Shown: positions 45,482 through 58,100, counted from the first letter of the stretch. The stretch is 64,000 nucleotides of DNA from Antitrichia curtipendula (GCA_951230915.1 OX579634.1:40065570-40129569), one strand, 5' to 3'. Numbers and translations: made by a program. The notes: a model not told the origin generated them from the letters alone.

Positions 45482-45870
45482 CATGTACAACAAAAAGGGC
45501 CAAAATCACATTTCCACCTCTAATTATGAGAGATTTATGTCAACTAAAACCAATTACAATATGACATGTGGCATTTGTTGATAAATATTTTTGGATTTGA
45601 CTTTCTCATAAGACAAGGCGGAGGCATCTGTTTCCATCACTTTAAGCAATTCCAATGTTTTTGAGATGGAATCAGCAAAAAAATTTATTTTTAACATATT
45701 GACAATTGAAAACAATGAATTTATCCCAAAATAAATCTGAATATAAATAAATATGCTATGAATTTGGAATGTTCAAATACCTCCAAATCTTTTTATGCAT
45801 TTATATAAATAATAGAGTTAATCTTAAAATGAACCATAGTTAGTACAAGGGGTGTTAAAAGAAGGCTTGA

Positions 45871-46840
45871 TTAACCCCTAAAGGACCAAACATTGTTTTT
45901 TGACAACATAGCGATTTTGAGCAGCTCACCATAAATGTAATTTTTATTTCTTTTCTTTCAAATTTTAACACAAGATGTGCCTGAGGAGTAACTTTAAGGC
46001 CCAATAAATTTCATAACTTTTGACTAGGTGATTAAAAAGTTATTGCATGATATGTCATTTTCATTGTTAGGTGGGCAGCCCGGGCAGCTAAAAAAACTTC
46101 TTTAAAAGTCACTTTAAAAAAAATAAAAATTGAAATTAGTTCTTTAGATTTATATATACGCGGGAAGCTTTGAATCATTCCATTTTGATTATTGAAATGA
46201 AAGTTATGAGGAATCTTATTTTGAGGGTAGTTATGGAATCTCCACTCTAAAATAAACTTTGAAGCTCTTTATTTAACTCAATTTTCAATATTTAAAAATA
46301 AAAAATAATAATAAAAATTTAAAACTTAAAAAATTTAAAAAATTTAAAAAATTTAAAAATTAAAACATTACAACGGTTGGGATTGGCATTTTTCAATTCC
46401 ATAGTTAAATTCCTAACAATTTAGTATTTTGAATCATTCTCTACCTCTTTCTACTTACTATTTTTTTCCTATATGTTTTACAATTCCAAATGATCTGAAA
46501 TTTTTCAAGAATGTAGCCAACTTGCCTTGAAGAATGAATCCAAAGAGTAATCACCATTTTGGACATTTTTCCATAGAAATGTGACCTTGTGAAGTGCAGC
46601 TGCCCAGATTTTTGCAGGGACAAAAAAAAAGATTTTTGTCATATCAAATGCTATTATCTTGCAATCCGCATGGTGGAAATTTCTGAAATTTTTCCACAAC
46701 TTTTCAAACTAGCGTACTACAAGATCCTATGGTTACACGTTTTCAAAATTTTTTTTTTTCTATAATTTGGTACTTGTATTAGAAATAGCAATTTTGGAGC
46801 GATTTTGGTGGAAACATAGTCTCTAACCTTTAGAAGTTAA
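45871..46840 (+). mobile_element. TTAA-flanked MITE, subfamily A, copy 4
   Basis: TTAA-CCCCTAAAGGACC at 45871; right end ACCTTTAGAAG-TTAA at 46837-46840. Interior as in other A copies: CATAACTTTTGACTAGG near 46012, GAAAGTTATGAGG near 46198 and TACAAGATCCTATGGTTACA near 46718. It contains a local ATTTAAAAA tandem run at about 46310-46370. Confidence 0.85.
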
Positions 46841-46903
46841 GAATGGTACAAAAGAAATACCACGCCAAAATCCATGACCCCCTAGTTTGGATGCTTAAAG
46901 GGA

Positions 46904-47101
46904 TTTAACTCCCAAAGAACGGGTTGATCACTATAAAATTGAGCTGTTTTGGTACAGCTTGAATTGTTGGCTTAAAAAAATGCAAAAGTATTTATTAGAA
47001 GCCAAAATATTGTAAAAGACCTTCCCTTTTCACAAAAAAATTCTAAGGATGAATAGTTGCATTTTTTTTGTCATTCATGGGCCAAAAAACTTCCTCAACG
47101 T
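46904..47101 (+). mobile_element. Left-end fragment of a TTAA element
   Basis: TTTAACTCCCAAAGAACGGG resembles the family's left end, but the sequence passes into the next copy after about 200 bp without a right end. Confidence 0.4.
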
Positions 47102-47691
47102 TGTTGAATCCCTAAAGAACTGTTTATCCCCTCGGGGGACAATTTGGGTCCGGGTAGGTTTCTATTGTCTCAATATGTAGCTATTTTTTTTGAGATTTTT
47201 TGAGGTTGTGTATTTTTGCAAGGACTTTGTGGATATATAATTTTTGTTTCAATCGGATGATGGATGAAAAAGTTATGGCACAATAAGCAAGAAATGGAGA
47301 TTCTTGGGCAGCCCAAAAAAATTTACAAAAGTCAACATAATTTTTTTTTTGAATTTTTTTCCTGAAATATTATGTTTTTATCTATAAGTGAAGCTTTGAT
47401 TCATTCTATTTGGACTAGGGATGAGAAAGTTATGGACAATCTTAGCTTTTCGGGCAATTTGAGCATCTTCTTCAGAAAAAACTTTTTGTCCAACTTTGAA
47501 TGCTAATATCTTCCAATCCGTACGGTCAAATTTGATGAAATTTTTACTACATGGTCTCAGACAGGTTAAGTACAAGATCCTACGGTTAAATTTAAATTTT
47601 TTTTTTTTTTTTTTCCTTGAGTGAATGCAGCAGAAGTGGTAATTTTCAGTGTTTTTTTGACAGACAACACCCTCAGGGCTTTAGGGGTTAA
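47102..47691 (+). mobile_element. TTAA-flanked MITE, subfamily B, copy 2 (short form)
   Basis: Left end TTGAATCCCTAAAGAAC (TTAA mutated), then CCCCTCGGGGGACAATTTGG. Right end GGGCTTTAGGGG-TTAA at 47688-47691. At 590 bp it matches the copy at 55193 without its insertion, and lacks about 330 bp of the middle seen in long B copies. Confidence 0.8.
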
Positions 47692-47770
47692 ATGAGCACA
47701 ATAGAAGTGGCAGTTTTGAATGGTTTTTGACAGAAAACACCCTTGGGACTTTAGGGGTCAAGGGTTAAGT
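47692..47770 (+). repeat. Duplicated right end of a subfamily B element
   Basis: AGAAGTGGCAGTTTTGAATG through GGGACTTTAGGGGTCAAG repeats the last 70 bp of the preceding element, in tandem. Confidence 0.65.
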
Positions 47771-48041
47771 TAATCCTATATTTTTCTCAAACTCCAGCTC
47801 TTGGTCCCTCATCACACACACTTTACGATTAACTCTAATATCTTGGACACTTTGGACATAATTTCATCATTGGTTTAGGGTACAGTTGTTGGGAATTGGT
47901 GCCTCCACCTCAGTGTGAATCGGCCCCACTTGACCGGATGTGCGTTGAGTTCCAGCAATTTCCAACCAACTGCTGAAAGTCCACGTGGAGCCACCTCAGC
48001 ACTTGGAATCACTGGAGAGTGGACAACTGATAACGCCGTCC

Positions 48042-48245
48042 ATGGCGCGACGACGGCGACGGCGTCACCCGCCGTCGACCCGGTCGCCGTCCACCAAGAC
48101 AGCCTCCGTCTCGATTCTCTTCTTCCAGCTTGTTGCTCTTCTCCAGCTCCTGTGCATTTGCTATTCCCCGCCTCAAATCTCTCCCCTCTTGCATTTGAAA
48201 AATCCCTCACAGCTTGTGGTGAATCAATTTCAAGTGCAGCTGTGA
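48042..48245 (+). CDS. Small ORF upstream of the lipase gene, possible uORF
   Basis: ATG-initiated, 67 aa, ending 31 bp before the lipase start. The N-terminus is Arg-rich (MARRRRRRHPPS), followed by a hydrophobic stretch (SILFFQLVALLQLLCICYS), like a membrane anchor or signal sequence. The region is GC-rich and opposite-strand frames are also open, so chance is possible. If transcribed in the lipase leader it would act as an upstream ORF that lowers lipase translation. Confidence 0.3.
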   Translation: MARRRRRRHPPSTRSPSTKTASVSILFFQLVALLQLLCICYSPPQISPLLHLKNPSQLVVNQFQVQL

Positions 48246-48276
48246 TTGAAGCTACTTCTTTATTTCGGTTAGGGTG

Positions 48277-51200
48277 ATGCAGAGGCTTGCAGATACCGTT
48301 TTAGGGAACGCCAAAGAGTGAGTGTTGATCACTTCACGGTTTATTTCAAGTGGTGTGTATGGTCGTTTTCATGAGGTTTGCATGAGGTTTGCGAGATGAA
48401 TTTGATAGTCTTCGAAGATTTACCCTACTTCGCACCACAAGGAGGATGGCGCTGGAATATGATCAGGGCAGTCATGAAAGAACAGCGAATGTTTTTTTGC
48501 TGTAATAGAACGAGTTTTGTTTTGGAAGAGGAGTTTTGTTCTGAAAGATCGTATTATTGCTGTCATTCTTTTCGATCGATGTGGATTCTTTTACACTTTT
48601 GCAATCTGCCAATTACGTCTGAATCCTTGTGCCTCGATTCTTGGGGGATCTAGTAGGTGACTTTTTCTCTGAATATATGAATCTGAGTGGTAGATTCAAG
48701 GGTCGTGATCTTTGTGGTATTTCTTATCAATGATCGTGAAATTCGGAAGGTGCCCTAGGATGTTGGTTCATTATGAGGTTGCTGACTGCTGTGAGTGGAT
48801 GATTGTCCAGAAAGGGGATTGACAATGGTGTCTTTGAAACTGCAGGTCAATCAAAACATTCACACAAGAGTCGTTTCAGAACGCAGTTCGGGTGATCAAT
48901 GGATTTTCAGTGTTGGTACTCACATTCTTTCCAGGAAAAGACCCGGCGTTGGATGGAATTGAGTCGCACTCCGCATTTCGAGGCCCTCGCATGCCGCGGT
49001 GGATGGAGGAGTACGTTTTCAAAACCCCTAAATCTTAAGGTCCTTGCACACTTTTGCACACTTTCTTCGTGTTTTTTTTCGGTGTGTATGTCATGAGGTT
49101 CTCGATCACATGACTGAAGGCGGAATGTGATGTGCAGGGGAGTGTCGTCATTTAACACGTTTTTAACCGAGTATGACACTGACAGTGAATCAGGCAGTGA
49201 AGCTGAATATGAATCCAGGGTTGAAGAGCATGATACCACGGCTCCACCTTCTCCCTGCTCCGAAACTTCCCATTTATCACGAGCTGGTAGCTCAGGAAGA
49301 CGCCACCGGCGAAATAAGACGCTACTGCAGCGCTTACTATTGTGGATGTTATGGCCACTATGGCTTTGGTGTCGCATTTGGTACGTTGGCTCTCTCGGTC
49401 TCATGTTTGCTGTGCCTTTCTCTTCAACCTTTCCCTTGAAGATAAGATACTACCGGGTTTAGGAATGCGAAACTCATAATGCAATTCTAAGGTAGAGCAT
49501 ATTAGAACCCCGTCTCCTACCTTGACAGTAATGCATCTATTCATATACTTGGTTGGACGTAGAAGCGGGTGGTGTAAGCTTGACTTCGCTAAATGTCTAT
49601 GGCCACTGATCATTGAATGGAAATGGGATTGTCTACTGATCTACAACCTTCCACTTTGAGAATACATAAGAAATTCATCCTCAGTGATAAATATTTGATC
49701 TCAAGAGAGTTTGGCTGCTGTACCCAAAGTGATCTCTCTAGTGAGCCCTAGCATATTTAATGAAAACACACCCTATGAATTGGTTAGAATGCTTGAAGGG
49801 ATGCAAATAGTATGCTCTACCTTAGTGTAATTTCCGTCACTTGGGATCTTCATGGTTGTGCTAGGGCTAGTTGTTAACCTTGGAATTTCTATGAGATTAC
49901 GGCTTCGAAATTGTTGCTGATAGGTTGAAGTGGCAGGCGGTCAGAGAATCGGGGATCAGACCGACCGCAGGGTATTCCAGAAACTCGCAGTTCTCACTCG
50001 GGAGGCTTCAGAAAGTTGACTCGCCGTTTCAGTGAGAGCAGAGAATTCTCAGTGCCAAAGGTTGTAGGTGATCGCAGACGCGGCATCATTGAGGTACATT
50101 TTCCACAAAAAGCGCAAGTAGAATGTTAAGAGTGTCGCACGGATCATGGGTTTTAATTTGAGGTCTTGTCGCCCATAGAAGTAGCTTCTTCTCCTCTTAT
50201 GTCCGTTCATTTGACGCAATTTTTTTTTTTCAGGATTTGCAACTTGTGATGGAGCTTCTCATAGAGCGCGTGTTTGAAGTGGTGCTTAACATTGTCCACC
50301 ATGTTCTCTCGCCATTCAATACGCTGAGAGAGTTTCTTCATTGGGCTTTCTTTCGTGATACGAGCTACGATGATGACACAGACCTCTCTCACATGGCCAC
50401 ATTAGGTGACTCAGACCCGCATCCTGAAAAGCAGAGGGAGGTTCCACAACAGTCTCTGAATACAGATAATCGCACATGTCAGGATATCATCACAAGATTG
50501 GGGTTAGTTTCTACTTCCCTGGATACCGTATTTCGCTTAGGTAATGGCCTTCATATGCTACTCTTTGAACTCGTTATTTTTTAATCAGAAAATTGACGAG
50601 TAGCATGTGAAGGCCATTGTCACTGGTCTGCAAGCACGGCCACTCCAAATGTCATCATGTGTATTGTGAAGTACAGTGAATTACAAACAGGTGTTGTATT
50701 TTTTGATGCATCCTGCAGGTATCCGTATGAGGCATATCGTGTCACAACAGAAGATGGTCATGTCCTCCTGCTTGAGAGGGTTCCGAGGTAAAGTCATCAC
50801 ACCTGGAGCAGATCGATTATGTCTGTCTAGATCATCATGTTGATGTTACTAGGATGGAAGTCAGTTTGACTCGTACTGGTTTGAAATCAGTCCAGGCAAT
50901 GCATCATTTTACACCTTACATTGAATTATTTTTTTCAGTGGCCTTTCCTAAGGACTTGTAATGGAAGGTGATTTATGCATCAATGCAATTATGAGATACA
51001 TGAGACCATGTTAGGTTCTTATGATGTTATTTCTCTTGCAGGCGGGACTCTCGAAAGGTAGTTTTTCTACAGCATGGAATGTTTGATTCTTCACTCGGGT
51101 GAGCAGCATCTTAATTATTGTTAAGTCCTTTGTTATAGATTCCTTATCGACTTTAGTTTCTTGAAGATAAGCCAGCGTAACAGCTGAAAATCTGGAAATA

Positions 51201-53124
51201 AGAATATCTTCCTTGTTTCATGCTTTATATTCTATTTGTCACAGGTGGGTCTCTAATGGAGTCGTTGGATCCCAAGCCTTTGCAGCTTTTGACCAAGGTA
51301 ACAAATATGGTTTACGAGAAATCTCTTGCTGATGTTGTGAAAACGTCTGCAACCCTTTGGTTTCTGAAAGTTCTTCTGTGATATCAATCTCATGATTTGG
51401 AAAGTCAGTTTGCTTCAGAAATTGGTGAAATTCCTTCAGAAATCAGATGCGATTGTCAATAAAAGAGGGGGGGGATATTATGAGAGTGGAAAAGGTGCAA
51501 GTCAACTTGACTTCCCTTCCTATTGCAAGTTAGTTCCTAAGTTTCTGATGGAAAGCTGATATGTAATTTTGTGTACAGGTTACGATGTATATCTGGGCAA
51601 TTTGCGGGGTCTAGCGTCAAGGGAACATGTGGATAAGCATATCTCACCTCAAAAGTAAGGTTTTGGCCACCTTGCCATATCGTAGATGTCCACTCTTTCC
51701 AAGCCGTTGAGCTATGGAGCTTTTGAGGTCACTTGCACTACGCATCAAAGTCCTTATTCGGTCAGGGTGGACAGTTCAGCTGCGTTACAAAAAAATTTGT
51801 ACTATTTTGTGAGTATGTCCTCAGGTGATATATTCTTTCTGCTACACCAAATTCCCTCCATCAGAGGTTTTCTATAGAACGTCGCTACGTAAAACCCTGC
51901 TAAACCCTGCCAGATTGTAATGCATTTTCTAGAGCACCTCTGACGGGTTGGTGCACAATTGAGATAGGCGGACAAATGCTCCTGTTCTTGTATGTTGGTA
52001 ACCATATGCCGAACCTGTACAGGTACTGGAACTTTTCCCTAAACGAGCATGGCACACAAGACATTCCAGCCATGATCACCAAGATACATGAACTCAAAAT
52101 GCTGGAGCTACCACCTCATTCAACCACAAAGAATGGTGAAGTTTCGAAATCTGTGGATTACGATCCCGTGGAGCTCCCTTACAGATTGTGCGGGGTAGCC
52201 CACAGCATGGGCGGTGCTGTCATGTTGATGTACGTGGTGACCAAACGCCTGGCAAACCAGCCCCACTACCTGTCAAGGTTAATCCTCCTTTCTCCAGCTG
52301 GATTTCACAACGTTGCCCCCTTCTCTATCAAAGTCTGTCAGTACGTGATCCCACTTGTTGCTTCTTTTCTGTGTCTGTTTATGCCGGGTCTCTACATCCC
52401 CACCCGGTTCTTTCGAGGTCTTTTCAACAAATTATCCAGGGACTTCCAGAACTATCCTGCATTGGGAGGCTTAGCCCAAGCCGTACTGAGCTACCTTATC
52501 GGTGGAGATAGCTCCAATTGGGTGGGCGCCATTGGAGTTTCTCACTACAACATCAACAACATGCCCGGGCTGGCGGTCCGCGTTGCTGTGCATTTTTGCC
52601 AGATGATTCGAGCCAACCGCTTTATCATGTATGATTTCGGCAGCAAGGAACTGAATCTCAAGGCCTATGGAACTCCTTCTCCACTCGATATTGGTGCGAA
52701 CTATAGTGTGATTGATATTCCTGTGGATGTAGTGGCTGGGCGCAAGGACAAGCTCATTCCCTCCGCCGTGGTGAAGAGACACTTTGACATCATGGAAGCT
52801 GCAGGTTGCCAAGCCTCTTTCTCCGAGTTTGAGTTTGCTCACTTGGATTTCACTTTTGCTAACCGGGAAGAGCTCATGGCCTACGTCACCTCTCGTCTGT
52901 CCCTCGTGGCACCTGTTCCTGGAAATATTATTGAGCCTTTGGAAGAAACGCAAAGCTCAAGGAAGCTCACTGGGGTGTTGTCTTCACGCAATTCCTTCAG
53001 AGAGAGACGCAATGGCAGCAAGGCTTTGGATGGGGAGATGCAGGACAGGTCTATTTCAGAAGAGTCGCCAGAAATGAATCACACTGTGAGATCACCTTCA
53101 AACTTGAAGCTGAAATCTACTTGA
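48277..53124 (+). CDS. Alpha/beta-hydrolase lipase-like protein (10 exons, 743 aa)
   Basis: Exons: 48277-48317, 48846-49010, 49138-49380, 49937-50093, 50234-50502, 50719-50787, 51042-51098, 51245-51297, 51579-51654, 52023-53124. All introns are GT-AG and the exons sum to 744 codons with the stop. The start MQRLADTVLGNAKE matches the plant family as I know it. Features in order: an N-terminal membrane-like segment near 134-150 (LLLWMLWPLWLWCRIW), an acidic linker, the lipase-associated N-terminal motif LGYPYEAYRVTTEDG near 290, the oxyanion HG at 326-327 (LQHGMF), the nucleophile Ser438 in AHSMGGA, Asp619 in AGRKDK and His650 in FAHLDF. The family hydrolyses lipid acyl esters; the natural substrate is unknown. 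Relatives are about 700 aa, so this length is normal. The triad is intact and the gene looks functional. Confidence 0.93.
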
Positions 53125-53999
53125 GGGTACTCTTGCTCTCTCAAACTCTTACTCTCTAGGTGCCAACCTACATGCAGCTTCTCAACGGAAAACAGATGTG
53201 GAGAGCCTGTACAAGTATCGGTTTAGAAATCATGTGTATATATACATTTTGCTTGTCTATAGAGAACCCGGAGTAGGAAATCTTCATACTAGAGTTTTTT
53301 TTCCCTTCAGGTCCAATGAAGAACCCCTGCAGTTGAGGTTCTTCATAAATCTTAAATCCTGGGAAGCGTTTGTGATATGGCTGTGCAGGCTGATTAGAAA
53401 AATGGGATTCCCGAAGGGTTGATATCATTTAACTTTTGTTTTTTTTAAAGACACTAGGGTCCTCTTATACGTTTGATAGGACTTCATGATTTCCGTAGGT
53501 CCTCACGGCAGGTATAATCTCCCATATTTTCTTAGTTAATTGTTTTGAGCAGGTGTGAGGTTACGCAGATTTCAGCATCCAAGAGGAATTTTTGACCAGG
53601 TACTGTATTGTAATCTTATATCTTTGGGTCCCAATGTAGTGCTGTGTAGCAAATGGCCAAATAGGTCACGTTGGAAGTCGGCATACTAACCATTCGATCA
53701 AATGAAGTTCTTCATCAACGATGTCATTTTATGAATTTTTATTGTCCAAGGTATTAGAAACAGCTAAATATTCATTAATGAGTCGGAAATGTGATACTTA
53801 GGCAGCTTGAAGTAAGAAATCCCTAATGTGGGGAAGCTCATTTGTGATTTGAAACTTCTATGAACAAAAACTATGAGCCCAATCATTTTAATTCTGCCGT
53901 TGTTACTTATTCTGCCTTGCTTCAAATTATTTCATATGTTGAGGGATTGATTTTAGTTAATATCAACCTCTCCTCCACTCATTTCGTATTGTCAATGGA
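53125..53999 (+). other. Lipase 3' UTR and flank
   Basis: No ORF of note. A segment near 53574-53599 sits between AG and GT splice-like signals (GAGCAG|GTGTGAGG and GACCAG|GTACTG) and could be a 3' UTR exon, but this is speculative. Confidence 0.35.
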
Positions 54000-54718
54000 T
54001 TAACCCTAGAAGGACGCTAAGGACTAATACGGTCAAGCACTTTTTTTATATTTTGTATTGAAGAACAGCTTGTTCTATTCAAATTTTGTGTGCAAATTTA
54101 TCAATGTTATATCCACCGCATTTAAGTTTCAAGTCATATTAGTTTTTTTTCTGATTTTAAATGGTGTATTTCAATACTTTGAGCTTTTTTCCCTTAAAAC
54201 TTGATTGCGACAATCAAAATTATTGCTTTGCTTTCAAGCAAGTCTACCAGAATGAAGCTTGAGTCTTTGAAAAGCCTTAGGAGGAAGATAAGGTAAGTAA
54301 GTCCATTGTGGGCAAAATTATATTAGTGGTGTACATTTCAAAACTTGAATGTATACTACCATTACAATTTTGTCTACAATATCTTTGCATCCATTTGTGT
54401 TTGCAATGGGCTCATTACTATAGATGTAGCTTTAGAGTTTTTTTGGCAAAATAAATAATGGTATAAATAGAATTTGAACATTAAATCTTCATTTTTGCAA
54501 GTTTTCCTTTTCTTCCCATTCCTACATTATATCATCTAGATCCTTGCACAATACTTATAAAGTACCAAGTAATCACACTAGTTGCATAGTTGAAAAATAA
54601 ATAAAATTTGATTTTTTAACATACTTGGAAGTACTTCATCCATTTCCCATAGCTCCATAGTAAGCTCTTAAAAACATTCAAAATCCACTTAGTAGGTGTC
54701 AACTTTCCTAGGGATTAA
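54000..54718 (+). mobile_element. TTAA-flanked element, third type
   Basis: TTAA-CCCTAGAAGGAC at 54000; the right end TTTCCTAGGGA-TTAA (54715-54718) reverse-complements to TCCCTAGGAAAG. Terminal repeats are short but symmetric. The last 100 bp match 40460-40560. Interior unlike A and B. Confidence 0.6.
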
Positions 54719-55192
54719 TTCTAATTTCTTCTTTTATATATTTAATAAATACCTAAAAATAAGCATTTCAATGAACTTTGAGGTTTGAGGAGCTATAACC
54801 ATGCTTCTAAATATAAAATGACATTGAGAATTCCTTTATGTCTAGCATAGAGCTCTGTACAAAATTTATTTTTATTTTGAAATTTTGAGAATGTTTTGTA
54901 TTTGATGTGAATTTTCTTCACTTTTTATTCAAAATTCACAATAATTTAAAAAAATTTATGATAGATACTAGACATGTGGTTTCATCTAAAGAATAAAACC
55001 AAGAAATTTCACTGATAAATAGTGGAGAAATGAAATATATTGAATGATGGATTTTGAAGGTTTTACTTTACAATCATAGACTCCATCTTTTATGATTTAA
55101 CACCCATGTTTCATTGCCAATTGTTTTCTTTCATTGTAACATTATTCAATTACAAAGCATGGTGTCTTTGAGGCAATGCCATAAAAGGTCAT
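54719..55192. other. AT-rich intergenic, nothing recognised
   Basis: No gene or paired termini were seen in this AT-rich spacer. Confidence 0.5.
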
Positions 55193-56344
55193 TTAACCCC
55201 TAAAGCCCCGCTTGTCCCCTCGGGGGACAATTTGGGTCCGGGTAGGTTCCTATTGTCTCAATTTGAAGTGAAATTTTTTGAGATTTTTTGAGGTTGTTTA
55301 GCTTTGCAAGAGCTTTGTGGATATATAATTTTTGTTTTAATCGGATGCCGGATGAAAAAGTTATGGCACAATGGACAAGAAATGGAGACTAGCGGGAAGC
55401 CCCCAAAAAATTACAAAAAGTCAAAAAAAAATTCTTTGAATTTTTTTCCTAAAATATTACTCCCTCCGTCCCAAAATGTTCTTCCTGTTGGCCTTCATTT
55501 TTTGTCCCAAAATGATCTTCCTGTTGTACTTTGTGAGCTACAAATTTGTCAAATTTAACTTTTGGTTGTTCTCTAGGACTAACAAAACAATTCCAAGCGA
55601 TAGTTCCCCCTTCATCTATGCAATCACTAATCAAAAGACAAATAAAATGGTTGAAGGGGTCAATCAACAATTTTTGTTTTTATTTTTTGCATCTCTTTGA
55701 ATATTATTTAATTGAAGGAGATGAAGGTTTTGGAAGGCAAAATATAGGTCCACATATGGTCTTTGACTTATACTAACTACTCACAAAATGACGACCTCAC
55801 ACTCAATAATTAAATAACCACTGGTGCTCCTTGAAAATACCCAAAAAATTTCACTTTTCAATAATTCAAAACTACACTTTGAAAAGGGCTTCAAAACTCA
55901 AAGTTTCAAGGGCAATAGGAGTGCACCAAACTCCATATGTAGTGCAAAACAGGCTTTAAAAATGTTATTTTTAGTCTTAATCCGGAACATTTTGTCTAAC
56001 AGGAAGATCATTTTGGGACGGAGGGAGTATGTTTTTACCTATACATGAAGCTTTGATTCATTCTATTTGGACTAGGGATGAGAAAGTTATGAACAATCTT
56101 AGTTTTTTGGACAATTTAAGCATCTTCTTGAAAAAAAACTTTTTGTTCAACTTTGAATGCTCATATCTTCCAATCCGTACGGTCAAATTTGATGAAATTT
56201 TTACTACATGATCTCAGACAAGTTAAGTATAAGATCCTACGGTTAAATTTATATAAAAAAATTGGTTTCCTTAAGTGAATAGAGCGGAAGTGGTAGTTTT
56301 GAGTGTTTTTTGGCAGAAAGCACCCTCAGGGCTGTAGGGGTTAA
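55193..56344 (+). mobile_element. TTAA-flanked MITE, subfamily B, copy 3 (interrupted)
   Basis: TTAA-CCCCTAAAGCCCCG at 55193; right end GGGCTGTAGGGG-TTAA at 56341-56344. Apart from a 568-bp insertion it is very close to the copy at 47102, including CCCCTCGGGGGACAATTTGG and TCCAATCCGTACGGTCAAAT. Confidence 0.9.
55460..56027. mobile_element. Stowaway-type (Tc1/mariner) element
   Basis: The left end is CTCCCTCCGTCCCAAAATGT and the right end, reverse-complemented, CTCCCTCCGTCCCAAAATGA; the terminal repeats match for about 33 bp with few differences. TA is duplicated (55458-55459 and 56028-56029). CTCCCTCCGT is the known plant Stowaway terminus. The word CCCAAAATGATCTTCCTGTT recurs just inside the left end. 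No transposase ORF. Confidence 0.95.
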
Positions 56345-57055
56345 GAAATTAAGGGCATGGTTGAATTCTTTTTCAAACTCTTTGCCCTTATCATTTTTTC
56401 TTACTTTTTTCCATTGTTCAAAGTCAAATTTTCATATAGCTTCACCTTCATACTGAGTGTTAACATCCCATAATAATAAAATATTCTATTTTTTGGAGTT
56501 GATTCTAAGAATTAGGAAACATCAAGAACATGGTATTAATTTGGCACCTTCCTTTAATTTTTGGATGCCACTCCTAATTTGGGGTGTCAAAAATTCCCTT
56601 TTAAAAAAATTGGGCGTCCACTCTATCAACTTCCAATTTAGAAGACAAAACTTATAATCTTAAATAAGTGTTTCAAAAAAAATTCATTTCATTTAAAATT
56701 TTCTACTGCAAATTACCACACATTATAATTTGCAAATAAGACATTGACATTGATATGCTTAGTTGCTCTTGACATATAAGAAGCAAATATTAAAAAATAC
56801 AAATGCTAAATACAACAATCCTTCATAGCAAAACTCTTAACTCATACTTCTTAGGTCCATCATAAAGATGACTTATTGTAGACATATAATTTCATCTATT
56901 AAAAATAAAATAGAATAGTTTCATTAATAAAATTAGTGACAAAGTGGAAGGTACAAAACTAGAGACTTTAAGATTGATGACATAGGTTTAGCTTCATCCT
57001 TTAAGGGTGTAGCATAGACATAATTTTTCCAATGAAATGAATAGACTCTAACTAT
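56345..57055. other. AT-rich intergenic, nothing recognised
   Basis: Spacer between two subfamily B copies, with no recognised feature. Confidence 0.5.
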
Positions 57056-57637
57056 TTAACCTCTAAAGTCTCATTGTCCCTATGCCCGTCCCTATGGGGG
57101 ACAAGATGGATTTTGGGTAGGTTCCTATAAACTCAATTTTTGGTGAAATTTTTTGAAACTTTCTCATAAGATAAAAAAAACTTATTTGATTTCTATAATA
57201 TATAATTTTTATTTCAATCAATGCATGGGACCAAAAGTTATGCCATAATAACTTCAAAACTTGAGAGACCGGACAACAAAAAAAATTCATAAAATTTTAA
57301 TTATTTTTTTCTTTTAGATTATATTTTTGTCTATATGGGAAGCTTTGATCCATTCCATTTGGATTAGTGATGTGAAAGTTATAGAGTTTCTTGTTTGGCA
57401 AGCAATTAGAGCATCTACTTGAAAAAAAACTTTTTCATTCACTTTAAATGCTAATATCTTTCAATATGTATGGTCTAACATCACAAATTTTTTACCACAT
57501 GATCTAAGAGAAGTTTAGTACAAGATCCTATGGTTAGAATTTTAAAAACGTATTTTTTTGAGTCCTTGAATGAACACTATAGAATTGATAGTTTTGAGTA
57601 TTTTTTGACAAAAAATGACCTTGGGACTTTAGGTATT
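57056..57637 (+). mobile_element. TTAA-flanked MITE, subfamily B, copy 4 (short form)
   Basis: TTAA-CCTCTAAAGTCTCATTG at 57056; the right end TTGGGACTTTAGG is followed by TATTATT, so the right TTAA is mutated. 0.58 kb, the short form. AAAGTTATGCC near 57234 and TACAAGATCCTATGGTTA near 57520. Confidence 0.8.
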
Positions 57638-58100
57638 ATTTGAATAAGTCAAGAACTTTAGAATCAAAGCACATAGAGTCAAGAACTAAAGGAATAGACA
57701 ACCACAATACTTAAGAATTTGAGATGACTTTGACTATCATTTGTGAAATTCTTTTATAGTTTGTAGTATGGAATTTGATATTAAAATTTTAACATATTCA
57801 AAATCATGTTATTCATATCTGCACCAATTATCAAAGCAATGTAAGACAACAAGTACATCAAATAAATTTTTTGCAATGCAACAATGTCTCGAGTATTGAC
57901 AATGCATTGTGCTATTTTTGAATAATTTTTTCCAAAACATACTTCCAGAATCCAGTAATCCCAACAATGGATTCAAAGATGTACTTATGCTTAAAAAGTC
58001 AGAAAAATAAAAATTGGAAAAAAATAAAATCTCAAATTTCTATAAGCTTCTTACGGTGAATGTGAACTCTCCAAAGTCAAAGACAGTGGCCAACCCTAGC

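Noticed and set aside
47915..48277. 120-codon and 86-codon open frames before the lipase gene
   Set aside because: Both begin at GTG. Only the internal ATG at 48042 gives a eukaryotic start, so the longer frames were not called.
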